The translations under genes and the position numbers were made by a program. A DNA stretch of 64,000 bases from Candidatus Flexicrinis proximus (GTDB lineage: Bacteria > Chloroflexota > Anaerolineae > Aggregatilineales > Phototrophicaceae), in contig JADJQF010000004.1 in assembly GCA_016712885.1 (NCBI GenBank), positions 310,001 through 374,000 on the forward strand, given 5' to 3'. A model generated the notes under the pieces. It had not been told where the DNA came from, did not search any database, and worked only from the letters and a program-made list of their open reading frames with translations. Below are positions 15,088 to 23,166 of the stretch, one piece after another. Every line of letters starts with the position of its first letter. Position 1 is the first letter of the stretch.

Positions 15088-15687
15088 GTGACTTTTGTTT
15101 TCGACCAATTGCTCGTGATTGATCTGGAAGCGACCTGCTGGCTGGGGCCGCCGCCGGAAGGCCAACGCAACGAAATCATCGAAATCGGAGTGGCGACACT
15201 CGATCTGGCATCGTTTGCGCCACTCCGCCGCGAGTCGATACTGGTTAAGCCGCTGGTCAGCGAAATCAGCGCATTTTGCACGGAACTCACGAGTATCACG
15301 CCGGAAATGGCCGCTGCGGGTGTTACTTTGGCCGAGGCGTGCCAGTGGTTGAATGACGAGTTCGACGCGCAGTCTCGGATGTGGGGGAGTTGGGGCAGTT
15401 ACGATCTCAAAATGCTGACGGCCCAGTGCAAGGCGGACGATGTCACCTATCCGTTCAGCGCTCACCACGTCAATATCAAGCGGATATACGGCAAACTGAC
15501 CCGGCAGAAGCAGGGTATGGGGCTGAAGGTTGCGCTTGAGCAGCTGGCGTTTGGCTTCGACGGCACACACCACCGCGGTGTGGATGATGCCCATAACACG
15601 GCTCGAATTGTGCAGCACGTTCTGACTACTTACGGGTTGGAAGCGTTTGTCCTCGCGATTCCTAAGAAAGATCGCCCGCCCTTATGA
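15088..15687 (+). CDS. DEDDh 3'-5' exonuclease (KapD/ERI-1-like)
   Basis: A 199-residue exonuclease-superfamily protein. Exo I: LLVIDLEATCW with the D-x-E pair; NEIIEIGVATLDL next. Exo II: around MWGSWGSYDLKML with Asp. Exo III: HHRGVDDAHNTARIVQHVL with His and Asp of the H-x4-D type. Such enzymes trim RNA or DNA 3' ends; the substrate here is unknown. GTG 15088 is the first start after the methyltransferase stop (8 bp) and GAGGAA precedes it. The stop overlaps the MFS start (ATGA, 15684). Confidence 0.85.
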   Translation: MTFVFDQLLVIDLEATCWLGPPPEGQRNEIIEIGVATLDLASFAPLRRESILVKPLVSEISAFCTELTSITPEMAAAGVTLAEACQWLNDEFDAQSRMWGSWGSYDLKMLTAQCKADDVTYPFSAHHVNIKRIYGKLTRQKQGMGLKVALEQLAFGFDGTHHRGVDDAHNTARIVQHVLTTYGLEAFVLAIPKKDRPPL

Positions 15688-17051
15688 TCACCGCGCCCAC
15701 TAAGCCCGGTTTGACCTTTGATCGCTGGCTGCCAGTATTCGCCCTGACCTTCGTGGATGTCCTGGGGCTGACGATCATTCTGCCGCTTCTGCATCTGTAT
15801 GCGGCGGTCTATGGCGCTACACCGGTCGAAGTCCTGCTCACAGCAGCGGCCTTTCCGCTCGCCCAATTAATCGGCGTGCCGGTGATGGGCGCACTCAGCG
15901 ACCGTTATGGGCGCAAACCACTGCTGATTATCAGCCAGGTTACCACCTGTATCGGCTTTATCTGGTTGGGTCTGGCGCAGTCACTTGCGATGGTTATCGC
16001 CTCACGCGTGTTCGACGGGCTGTTTGGCGCGAATCTGGCAACCGCTCAGGCCGCGATGGCCGACCTCACTGACGAGTCCACCCGTGCGCAGGGCCTGGGT
16101 GTCACCGGCGCGGCGTTCGGGTTGGGCTTCCTGTTTGGCCCGGCCATCGCCATCGGCTCGCTTGAAGTGGCGGACAGCCTGGCGCTGCCTGCGTTCATCG
16201 CGGCAGCTTACTCGGCGATTTCGGTGCTGTTGACCCTGTTCACCTTCAAGGAGACGCTTCCAGCGGAACGTCGCGGCGGCGGATACAAGGCAGCCGCCCG
16301 TTCGCCATTTACCGCATTCGCTCTGCTCAGGGATCGCCGTGTGACCTGGCTTTTGATCTTTATGTTTGCCCAGCAGGTGATCTTTTTTGGCTTCGAGACG
16401 CTGCTCGGGCTTTTCACGCTGAACCGTGCCGGAATGTTAGGGCAGGGTAATGCGATCCTGTTCCTCTGGGCCGGGATCATCCTGGTGATGGTTCAGGCCC
16501 GCTTTGTCGGTAAATGGTCGCGCAAGTGGGGCGACCGCCGGTTAGCCCTATTTGCACTAACAATGCTTGCCATTGGGCTGCTGATCCTTGCTGCGACGCC
16601 GCAGCAGCCGCACCCGTTTTATATCCGGCAGATTGCCGTGCGTGAACTGGCCTCTCTAGCGCCGGATGCAACCGAGGCAATCATCGGCAGGATACAGGTG
16701 CCGCTGCCATCGGATTTTGGGCGCGGGATTGGTGCGGTCGTCTGGCTGTTCATCGGGGTCGTTCCGGTTGCGCTAGGCGCCGGTCTGATCCGGCCAGCGC
16801 TTAACGCCATGATGACCAAGCGCGTTGGAGAAGCCCAGTACGGCAGTGTCCTGGGCGCGTCGGCCGCCATGGTCAGCAGTGCAAACGCCGTCGCGCCGAT
16901 TCTGGCTGGACTGGCCTTCCAGAATATCAGCCCGAACGCCCCGTTCTGGATCGGCGGCGGCTTGATGATCGCGCTGGTATTGATCGCGCGATACTCTGCG
17001 CTGGGTTCGGTGCCTTCAACTGAGCCAGCGGTCGAAAACCCCGCCGGATAA
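15684..17051 (+). CDS. MFS transporter (drug-efflux type)
   Basis: A 455-residue integral membrane protein of about 12 helices. TM1 is PVFALTFVDVLGLTIILPLL, with the Asp typical of TetA-like antiporters. The loop 2-3 motif A is GALSDRYGRKPLL, and motif C-like sequence is GAAFGLGFLFGPAIA. An unusual external loop of about 45 residues (HPFYIRQIAVRELASLAPDA to LPSDFGRGIG) lies between two C-terminal half helices, where ordinary family members have a short loop. Last gene of the seven-gene run. Substrate unknown; the gene may be a passenger rather than part of the E1/E2 pathway. Confidence 0.88.
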   Translation: MITAPTKPGLTFDRWLPVFALTFVDVLGLTIILPLLHLYAAVYGATPVEVLLTAAAFPLAQLIGVPVMGALSDRYGRKPLLIISQVTTCIGFIWLGLAQSLAMVIASRVFDGLFGANLATAQAAMADLTDESTRAQGLGVTGAAFGLGFLFGPAIAIGSLEVADSLALPAFIAAAYSAISVLLTLFTFKETLPAERRGGGYKAAARSPFTAFALLRDRRVTWLLIFMFAQQVIFFGFETLLGLFTLNRAGMLGQGNAILFLWAGIILVMVQARFVGKWSRKWGDRRLALFALTMLAIGLLILAATPQQPHPFYIRQIAVRELASLAPDATEAIIGRIQVPLPSDFGRGIGAVVWLFIGVVPVALGAGLIRPALNAMMTKRVGEAQYGSVLGASAAMVSSANAVAPILAGLAFQNISPNAPFWIGGGLMIALVLIARYSALGSVPSTEPAVENPAG

Positions 17052-17103
17052 GCGGACAGGTTCCGCACGATTCAGACAACGGTGGCCGGGTTCATAGACC
17101 AAA

Positions 17104-17181
17104 GGGGGGGAGGGGGACCCGGGGGGGGACCCCAAACCCCAACAGGGAGGGCCCCGCGGCCCGGGGTTAACCGGGGGGGCC
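17104..17181. other. G/C homopolymer island
   Basis: Dense runs of G and C (G7, G5, G8, G7, several C3-C4 runs) lie between the convergent MFS and DprA genes, unlike anything else in the window. It could fold as G-quadruplexes, or it could be low-quality consensus at a hard-to-sequence junction. No gene crosses it. Confidence 0.6.
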
Positions 17182-17253
17182 AAGCAGCGGCCATTGGTGG
17201 TGAGGCAAAGCCTCTACGCGCCTTATCCATAACTGACGTTAGGCCTAGACGCC

Positions 17254-18117
17254 CTAAAGCCACGACAGATCGTTTACGTTCATCGGGATGGGTTTCGCGC
17301 CCTCGGCCCGCAGGATGTCGATTCCACGTTGAGCCGCCGGATTTCCGAGCGGGTTGTCCACAAAATAGACTGGACGCCCCTGCGCTTTGGCGAAACGTGC
17401 TGCGTGCAGCGCTCCGCCGTCCGCATCGGTCTGGACAACCACAAGCGCCTGTGACAGCCCGCTGATGATGCGGTTGCGGGCGACGAGGCCGGTGGTGGAC
17501 ACCCGCGAGTCGGGCCGAACTTCACAGATCAGTGCACCGTGCCGCATGACCGCTGCCGCCAGTTCGCGGTTCTCCGGCGGATAAATCGTCAGAAGGCCGC
17601 TGCCCAACACTGCGACCGTGACTGCATCCGGTACGATGACGGCTTCCTTGTGCGCGGCGGTATCAATCCCGAGTGCCAGCCCGCTCACCACGGGGACCCC
17701 CGCCTGAATGCAGGCATGGCTGACGTCCTGGGCAGACTTCAGGGCGTCCGGCGATGGGGTGCGGGTGCCGACGATGGCTACCGCCCGCGAGAGGTTAACC
17801 GGCCAATTGCCCTTAATGAACAGGGTAGGCGGGGCGTCGTGGAGATTGCGAAGCGCCGGAGGGTATTCCACATCATCCCAAGCGATCACGCTGATCCCGG
17901 CCGCCTGCCACCTGAGGAGATCTTCCAGCGTGGCCGCCAGGTTAATCGCCTTGATTGCGGCGCAGATGGCCGGCCCGACTCCTTTGATTGCCTGAAGCTG
18001 GCGTGGGGTCGCGTTCAAGACCGCTTCGGGCGAGCCGAATACGTCGACCAGCGCGCTTATCGTGCGCCCGCCGATCCCGCGAATCAGGCTGAGCGCGACC
18101 CAGGCTGCATCGGACAA
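17254..18117 (-). CDS. dprA: DprA/Smf-family DNA-processing protein
   Basis: A 287-residue protein. DprA loads RecA on incoming single-stranded DNA. An N-terminal HhH/SAM-like part (LIRGIGGRTISALVDVFGSP; LQAIKGVGPAICAAI) precedes the Rossmann-like core: VAIVGTRTPSPDA, VVSGLALGIDTAAHKEAV, VAVLGSGLLTIYPPENREL, RNRIISGLSQALVVVQT, FAKAQGRPVYFV. Compared with typical DprA, the SGSLITA-type stretch reads DADGGALHAARFA, and the C-terminal winged helix is absent. The start is TTG 18117, preceded by AGGA and 1 bp after the stop of the HTH gene, so the two are coupled. Confidence 0.85.
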   Translation of the reverse strand: MSDAAWVALSLIRGIGGRTISALVDVFGSPEAVLNATPRQLQAIKGVGPAICAAIKAINLAATLEDLLRWQAAGISVIAWDDVEYPPALRNLHDAPPTLFIKGNWPVNLSRAVAIVGTRTPSPDALKSAQDVSHACIQAGVPVVSGLALGIDTAAHKEAVIVPDAVTVAVLGSGLLTIYPPENRELAAAVMRHGALICEVRPDSRVSTTGLVARNRIISGLSQALVVVQTDADGGALHAARFAKAQGRPVYFVDNPLGNPAAQRGIDILRAEGAKPIPMNVNDLSWL

Positions 18118-18118
18118 C

Positions 18119-18733
18119 TTAGTCTTCCTGGTAGTATTCGATGATCGACAAAAGCATGGCGTTCATAAACGTATTGACCTGGCGCAAGAGCTGCGCCCAC
18201 TCGGAGGGGCTGCGGGGCGCGGCCAACTCTGACCATGTCAAAACGGAGTTAATCACGAAGTCGCTAAAATAGATAAACCCGCGTACCGCTTGAGGCAGAG
18301 ATAGGCCGTCGGCAATCAGGCCGACTGCATACTTGGTTCCCATGTCGATCGCGCGCCCGAGACCGCTGTCCGGCGCGCCGCTGGCGAGGTATTGGCGCAG
18401 TTCTTCCAATAAGGCGCGCCCCTGCGTCCGCATGGCCTGCCGGGTTTCTTCGCGCATCGCGGCATACCACGGCGCTCCGGATAAGTGCCCTTCGCCTACC
18501 TGGAGGCGCGTCTCGCCGAGCGCATTCTGGATGATGACCTGTACTTCTACCGGCTGAAGCTCGGAATGCTGGCGTATCTGCCGCTGCAGATCGGCAAGGC
18601 GAAACCGCCGGTGACCCCCGGGCGTGCGGCGCGATGGGATGTCTCCCTTATCCGCCCAATTGCGTACGGTTGCTGGATGTACGCCGAGCAGTTCTGCCGC
18701 TCGTCTTAAGCTCACCCACTCCGAATCGCTCAT
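18119..18733 (-). CDS. MerR-like HTH regulator with RsbR-type C-terminal domain
   Basis: A 204-residue protein. Residues 6-52 are a winged HTH of the MerR/excisionase class (VSLRRAAELLGVHPATVRNW; RTPGGHRRFRLADL). Residues about 95-200 form an all-helical domain (TRQAMRTQGRALLEELRQYL; AIDMGTKYAVGLIADGLSL) similar to the non-haem globin-like N-terminal domain of RsbR proteins (inference). ATG 18733 is preferred over upstream ATGs because GAGGG lies 5-10 bp before it. Directly upstream of and likely co-transcribed with the DprA gene. Confidence 0.78.
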   Translation of the reverse strand: MSDSEWVSLRRAAELLGVHPATVRNWADKGDIPSRRTPGGHRRFRLADLQRQIRQHSELQPVEVQVIIQNALGETRLQVGEGHLSGAPWYAAMREETRQAMRTQGRALLEELRQYLASGAPDSGLGRAIDMGTKYAVGLIADGLSLPQAVRGFIYFSDFVINSVLTWSELAAPRSPSEWAQLLRQVNTFMNAMLLSIIEYYQED

Positions 18734-18762
18734 GTTGTCCCTCATTGGCCCGCACACTGCCG

Positions 18763-18771
18763 ATTATAGCA
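18763..18771 (-). promoter_or_regulatory. Extended -10 promoter of the HTH-DprA operon
   Basis: Minus-strand TGC-TATAAT, a perfect extended -10, 30 bp upstream of ATG 18733. The -35 region is weak. The same TGCTATAAT element precedes the ABC-F gene. Confidence 0.55.
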
Positions 18772-19201
18772 GCAGTTGGACGATGCCCTAAACTCTTAGT
18801 ACACGCTGGAATGGCGCTCCTAAGCCATCCGTTGTTCGTCTTCAGTAGTCGGTGTCCAGCTACAGCACTTGTGCTGAGGGAGTATTTCGGATTCAGACGA
18901 AGGACCGCTGTTTGTCACCCAACGGACGCCATGTATGGCGTTCCTAGAAGTGACCGTGTTTCTTGCCGTACAGACCTGCGAGGAGGAACACACCCCGCGC
19001 AGCCAAAGCGTGGTCGCTATTGGTTGAACTCCGACTCACGGCTTAGAGGAGAAAGTGGCGGACAGCAGGCATGCTTTGCTTAGCCACCAGCTGTTAGTTT
19101 CCAGCTTCCAACGTGCAACTGCACATCGACGCTGAGCGGAAAAGCGTCGAACTTGAAGACAGATGAATGCCGGGCCACAAAAGCCCTCTGCTCTGCTCCG
19201 G
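18772..19201. other. Intergenic gap of about 430 bp holding one interspersed repeat
   Basis: Apart from the repeat copy at 19081-19173, I see no gene, RNA or operator here. Reading frames are short and lack coding character. It could be the remnant of a lost gene. Confidence 0.5.
19081..19173 (-). repeat. Interspersed repeat, copy 2 (inverted)
   Basis: On the minus strand this aligns without gaps to 4242-4336 over the 80-base core (about 62 identities). In this copy CGACGCT and AGCGTCG flank TTTCCGCTC, making a 7-bp stem that copy 1 lacks. The shared near-palindrome GTGCAGTTGCAC is intact. It lies about 30 bp downstream of the 3' end of the gene at 19202-19660. Confidence 0.7.
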
Positions 19202-19660
19202 TCAGCGAGTACGCACAGGAACCGGGCGCGCGGTGAGACGCAGCGCAGGATCGTTGGCCGGGTCCAGGAAGCGGCCAGCATAGTCAGCCCCTTCGGCATA
19301 GGCCTGCGCGGCCATGCGTCTCAATTGCTCGACCTCGCGAGTCTCCTCCGCAGACATCCAGCCGTCATAGTAATCGCTGACCGCGGGCATGCGCGGCGCA
19401 GCGTGTTGAACCGATTCAACCGGAGGCTCCGGGGTGATGACCGCAGGCGGAGGCGGTTCGGGAGAAGGTGCAGCGTCCGGGACGAACGCACCCATTTTGT
19501 GGAGCGTGCCGATAAGCTGACTGACGGCCGACAAGGCGGCGACACGATGGCGGAGCGGGGCGGCGGCGATGACTTCCGGATCGGTGACAGACCCGACGAG
19601 GACGGATGCTGCGGTATAGAGGCTGGAAACGAGCTGCTGAACTGGCGTAGTGGGGGGCAT
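19202..19660 (-). CDS. Hypothetical protein, possible SOS-type regulon member
   Basis: A 152-residue soluble protein of unknown family. A helical N-terminal part (TPVQQLVSSLYTAASVLVGS; RVAALSAVSQLIGTLHKMGA) is followed by a Pro-rich linker (SPEPPPPAVITPEPP) and a helical C-terminal part (SAEETREVEQLRRMAAQAYA) ending in basic residues. ATG 19660 is chosen because GGAG precedes it at 7 bp; upstream in-frame starts lack an SD. Its leader is about 110 nt long. Tandem LexA-type palindromes lie upstream of its predicted -10, so damage-inducible expression is possible. Confidence 0.7.
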   Translation of the reverse strand: MPPTTPVQQLVSSLYTAASVLVGSVTDPEVIAAAPLRHRVAALSAVSQLIGTLHKMGAFVPDAAPSPEPPPPAVITPEPPVESVQHAAPRMPAVSDYYDGWMSAEETREVEQLRRMAAQAYAEGADYAGRFLDPANDPALRLTARPVPVRTR

Positions 19661-19773
19661 CAGAGACTCCTTTTTTGCTTTTGACTCGGGACATTGGACG
19701 GCGATGGACAAAACAAAACACACCTGATGAGGGACAGACTTCCCTCACGAGCGGAGCATGGACTGGTTTTCCG

Positions 19774-19782
19774 GTTATACCA
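19774..19782 (-). promoter_or_regulatory. Extended -10 promoter of the hypothetical gene
   Basis: Minus-strand TGG-TATAAC, an extended -10, about 115 bp upstream of ATG 19660. The LexA-type boxes begin about 20 bp further upstream, overlapping or abutting the -35 position. Confidence 0.45.
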
Positions 19783-19802
19783 TGAGTCCGCATGCAAACG
19801 GG

Positions 19803-19838
19803 AAACAAATGTTCGAACATTTGTTCGAACATTTGTTC
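19803..19838. promoter_or_regulatory. Tandem LexA-type palindromes (operator cluster)
   Basis: Two directly adjoining copies of GAACATTTGTTC (19815-19826 and 19827-19838), preceded by a degenerate third copy, AAACAAATGTTC (19803-19814). Read on the minus strand each good copy is CGAACAAATGTTCG or very close, fitting the Gram-positive LexA core GAACRNRYGTTY. The 12-bp periodicity would place repressors nearly on one face of the helix. Located between the hypothetical gene (-) and the membrane-protein gene (+); either could be the target. Confidence 0.55.
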
Positions 19839-20039
19839 AGAACACAGGATGAGAAATGCAGGGGGTATTGGCCGGGGATTGGGGTGGAACCCCATCAAAA
19901 GTGCATAACACGCTCCAGACCCAGCCCGACCCAAACCGCCGCTTAGCCGTCCAGTGTCCTGCCTGCGGCGGCGTATTGTCTGTGGTTCTATCTTTTCCTT
20001 CGCGGTAAGATGAAACGATTACGTTTGGAAGGGGATACT

Positions 20040-21173
20040 ATGCGCGGATGCATCGCGTTCTTCCTGTTCATATTTATCGTCGGACCGGCATTGTTTACGT
20101 TCGAGCTTGCAGCGAGCGCAAGCACCTGGCTGTTCAGCCGGGACTTCTACAGCGATGTGCTTGCCACGCCGGAGGTCTACAGCGTGATGCTTGGCGGACT
20201 CGTTGACACGCTCGGCGCGAACGGGACCGCGGCGATGAGCGAGAGCGAATTTGAGCAGCTGTCGGCCTCGGTCAACACCGAAGAATGGCGCGCGGCCGTG
20301 AGTTCTTCGGTCAGCCAGGTATTCGATGCGCTGGAGGGAAAATCAGACCACTTTACGATTACCCTTCCTCTGGCTCCGCTTAAAGCCCTGCTGGGGAGCA
20401 GTGCCGGTGAGCAGTTCATCCGGCTCTACGCACAGCGGCTGGAACCGTGTGTTGGCGGCCAGGAACCGACTGAAAGCCCCGATCAGTTCACCAATTTTCC
20501 GCTGCCCGTCTGCGCGCCCCAGAACCTTGGACGCGAGGCCTATGTCAGCGACCTGGTAGAACGTTTGCCCTCGATTATGGCGAATATGCCGCCGTCGATG
20601 ACGTTCTCAAGCACCATCGATCCCACGCTTACTGGCGGGTTTGTCCAGGGTACTGGATTTGGAGGGGTCAGCAGTGCGGTGACGGCGGTGGTGGCTGTCC
20701 TCGGCGTGATTGCGGTCGGCTCGTGGTTTGTGACGGGGCTGATCGGCTCAGGATCGGCGCGCGGCCGGCTGTTCTGGCTAGGCATTACGCTGGTGCTGCC
20801 TTCCGCTATTGTGCTCTTGCTTGGGTTCGGGGTGACTGCCGCGTCGGCGGCACTCCTCAGCGATCCCGCGGCGTGGACTCTCGATTCGAACGGGCCGATT
20901 TCGCGCGCGCTCTACGAGGCGATATTTGGCGGCGCGAACCGCATATCGATATCCTTCCTGGCGGCCGGTGGAATTCCTTTGATTGCCGGCGCGCTGCTGA
21001 CGGTCTTGGGGATCATTGTTCCCGGACGCCGCGACGACCGGCTTCAACGCGATCTTTACAACAATCCCACGGCGCAGTTCGCCGACAAACCGAAGAATGA
21101 CTTCGAGGTTTTCAATAAGCCCAAGAACGACGCCAAACCCAAAAACGACGACAGCATTATCAGACCGCTATAG
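20040..21173 (+). CDS. Membrane protein with large exterior domain and KPKND-repeat tail
   Basis: A 377-residue protein. TM1 is near residues 4-24 (CIAFFLFIFIVGPALFTFEL). An extracytoplasmic domain of about 180 residues follows, containing cysteines (EPCVGGQEP; PVCAPQNL). Then come three TM segments (SAVTAVVAVLGVIAVGSWFV; FWLGITLVLPSAIVLLLGFG; GIPLIAGALLTVLGIIV). The cytoplasmic tail has three KPKND units (DKPKNDFEVFNKPKNDAKPKNDD). The protein is not recognised. ATG 20040 follows GGAAGGGG. It is separated from menA by 32 bp and may be co-transcribed with it. Confidence 0.75.
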   Translation: MRGCIAFFLFIFIVGPALFTFELAASASTWLFSRDFYSDVLATPEVYSVMLGGLVDTLGANGTAAMSESEFEQLSASVNTEEWRAAVSSSVSQVFDALEGKSDHFTITLPLAPLKALLGSSAGEQFIRLYAQRLEPCVGGQEPTESPDQFTNFPLPVCAPQNLGREAYVSDLVERLPSIMANMPPSMTFSSTIDPTLTGGFVQGTGFGGVSSAVTAVVAVLGVIAVGSWFVTGLIGSGSARGRLFWLGITLVLPSAIVLLLGFGVTAASAALLSDPAAWTLDSNGPISRALYEAIFGGANRISISFLAAGGIPLIAGALLTVLGIIVPGRRDDRLQRDLYNNPTAQFADKPKNDFEVFNKPKNDAKPKNDDSIIRPL

Positions 21174-21205
21174 ACGACGCCAGACTGCGCGATGAGAAAG
21201 GCCCG

Positions 21206-22135
21206 ATGAGCCAACAGCCCGAACGCACCGTGTCTAAAAGAGAAGCATGGATACGCGCCACGCGGCCGCGCGTGTTCACCGCCGCCTATGTGCCGATGGG
21301 GGTCGCTTTCGCCGCTGCTGTGAGAGACGGCGTATTCCAGGTTATCCCGTTTGTGCTCGCCCTGATCGGTGTCATGCTGCTGCAAACCGCGGCGAATCTG
21401 GTCAACGAATATTACGACTTCAAGCGCGGCGCGGATGAACTGAAAGTCGCCGGGCAAGGGATGGCCATCAAGCACTTCGGCCTGACGCCACGCGAGGTCG
21501 GGATCGGCGCGCTGCTGACGCTGATTGGCGGCTGTCTGATCGGACTGTTTCTGGTGACCCAAAGCGGGCCGGCGCTGCTATGGATCGGTATGGCAGGGGC
21601 ACTGGTCGCGGTGACCTACACTGCCGGCCCGTTCCCACTGGCCTACAACGGATTGGGGGAACTCGCCGCGGGCGTATTTATGGGGCCGCTGATCGTGGTG
21701 GGCGCCTATTATGTGATGTCAAGAGGGCAGGTCGCGCCGGATCTGTGGCTGATCTCACTGCCGGTGGCGCTGATGGTCGCGGCAATCCTGCACGCCAATA
21801 ACCTGCGCGACCTGGAGGCGGACCGGGCGGTCAATAAACGCACGCTGGCAGTACTGCTCGGCAGAGGCGCGGCGCGAGTCGAATATATGCTGCTGGTCGG
21901 CGGCGCGTATGTCGCGCTGGCAGGGCTGGTGGTGTTCGGCGCCGTGCCGGTGGCGACGCTGGTGGCGGCGCTGACGCTGCCGGAAGCGAGAACGCTCATC
22001 CACATCTTTAATACCGAGACCGATGCGGCTACACTGCATCCCGCGCAAGGGCGCACCGCGCGGCTCCACGGGCGCTTCGGGCTGCTGCTGGTGGCGGGCT
22101 GGCTGCTCTGGCTGCTGCTCGACGCGCTGATTTAG
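21206..22135 (+). CDS. menA: 1,4-dihydroxy-2-naphthoate polyprenyltransferase (UbiA family)
   Basis: A 309-residue integral membrane prenyltransferase of menaquinone synthesis. It attaches the polyprenyl chain to DHNA. The first Asp-rich motif is NLVNEYYDFKRGAD (N-x-x-x-D-x5-D pattern). The second is NNLRDLEADRAVNKRTLAV, whose N-N-x-R-D-x3-D-x4-KRTL form is typical of MenA rather than UbiA or heme O synthase. Eight to nine hydrophobic helices. The C-terminal segment ARTLIHIFNTETDAATLHPA is also MenA-like. Implies menaquinone-based respiration. Confidence 0.87.
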   Translation: MSQQPERTVSKREAWIRATRPRVFTAAYVPMGVAFAAAVRDGVFQVIPFVLALIGVMLLQTAANLVNEYYDFKRGADELKVAGQGMAIKHFGLTPREVGIGALLTLIGGCLIGLFLVTQSGPALLWIGMAGALVAVTYTAGPFPLAYNGLGELAAGVFMGPLIVVGAYYVMSRGQVAPDLWLISLPVALMVAAILHANNLRDLEADRAVNKRTLAVLLGRGAARVEYMLLVGGAYVALAGLVVFGAVPVATLVAALTLPEARTLIHIFNTETDAATLHPAQGRTARLHGRFGLLLVAGWLLWLLLDALI

Positions 22136-22206
22136 GGCGCTGCCCCTGCGTTTACGCAGGTTGACAGGCGTCCATACGTTTGCGTCCGTTATCGTGGAAT
22201 ACACCT

Positions 22207-23034
22207 ATGCTCACTCCGCTACAGATTTACCCACTTCGTGCCGCGGTTCAGACCGATCGGTTTGACCTGTTAGGCGCCCTTGACGATTCGATGCGTGCGG
22301 CCGAATTTACGCTGGCCGACGGCGATATCCTGGCGATTTCCAGCAAATACTGCGCCATCAGCCAGGGGCGCGTCGTCGAACTGGCGGAGGTTGTTGTTTC
22401 GCCGGAAGCGGAAGCGCTTGCCACGCGCTATCACATGAACCCGCGGCTGGTGCAGTTGATCATGCAGGAAGCCGACCATATTTTCGGGGGGATTCAACTG
22501 GGGTTCCTGCTGACGCACATTCACGGCATCATTTCTCCCAATGCCGGCCTTGACCGTTCGAACATCCCGAGCGGAAAAGTCGTTCTTTTCCCAGCCGATC
22601 CGTATGCGACCGCAGCCAAAATCCGGCACGACGTGCGTGAGCGGTTCGCGGCGGATGCCGGCATCATTCTGACCGACAGCTGGCTTATGCCGGGGCGCTG
22701 GGGGACGACCGGAGTTGCGCTTTCGTGCGCGGGTTTCCGGCCACTGGCGGATGAGCGCGGGAAGAATGATCTGTTCGGCAACCCCATGCAGGTCACACAG
22801 CGCGGGGTAGCCGACTCGCTGTGCGTCGCGGCGCAGCTGGTCATGGGGGAACGCGACGAAGCGACGCCGTTTGCCGTGCTGCGTCACAGCGGCGTGGTGA
22901 TCGAAGATATTGCATTGAGTCCGGCGGATGTATCGATCCCCTGGGAGATGTGTATCTATGTGGAGTCGCTGACGACCGGCGCATTGACGATTCACCACCC
23001 CGCCGCTGAACCTACGATCAGAGCGTCTTCGTAA
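22207..23034 (+). CDS. cofE: Coenzyme F420-0:L-glutamate ligase family protein
   Basis: A 275-residue protein resembling CofE, which adds glutamate(s) to F420-0 using GTP. Seen: FTLADGDILAISSKYCAISQGR (the D-G-D-I ... K motif near the N-terminus), LVQLIMQEAD, HGIISPNAGLDRSNIPSGKVVLFP with the invariant N-A-G-x-D-x-S-N, FAADAGIILTDSWLMPGRWGTTGVALSCAG (D-S pair), and DLFGNPMQVTQRGVADSL. ATG 22207 has only a weak SD. Follows menA by 71 bp; the gap holds a 6-bp hairpin (22145-22160). Confidence 0.85.
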   Translation: MLTPLQIYPLRAAVQTDRFDLLGALDDSMRAAEFTLADGDILAISSKYCAISQGRVVELAEVVVSPEAEALATRYHMNPRLVQLIMQEADHIFGGIQLGFLLTHIHGIISPNAGLDRSNIPSGKVVLFPADPYATAAKIRHDVRERFAADAGIILTDSWLMPGRWGTTGVALSCAGFRPLADERGKNDLFGNPMQVTQRGVADSLCVAAQLVMGERDEATPFAVLRHSGVVIEDIALSPADVSIPWEMCIYVESLTTGALTIHHPAAEPTIRASS

Positions 23035-23099
23035 AGCCTTAACGCATATCAGGGCTATACTCAATGCAGGTTTAACGCAACTGAGGGGCAGTTTTCGCG

Positions 23100-23105
23100 T
23101 ATAAT
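23100..23105 (+). promoter_or_regulatory. -10 element upstream of the secreted-protein gene
   Basis: Perfect TATAAT 61 bp upstream of ATG 23167, in the 132-bp gap after cofE. The -35 position is not well matched. Confidence 0.45.
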
Positions 23106-23166
23106 CCCTTAGACGTCGGGCGTTTACCTGACTAGTTTGTCCTATAACGGACGGAGATGACTCACA

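Noticed and set aside
17104..17181. CRISPR or tandem-repeat array
   Set aside because: Runs are irregular homopolymers without a repeat unit or spacers; no CRISPR-like array was found anywhere in the window.
17254..18117. DprA suspected to be truncated because of the adjacent G/C island
   Set aside because: The frame ends naturally about 70 bp before the island and the Rossmann core is complete; short DprA proteins without the C-terminal winged helix are common.
18772..19201. Possible tRNA or small RNA gene in the large gap
   Set aside because: No cloverleaf with T-loop GTTCRA and matching acceptor arms could be built.
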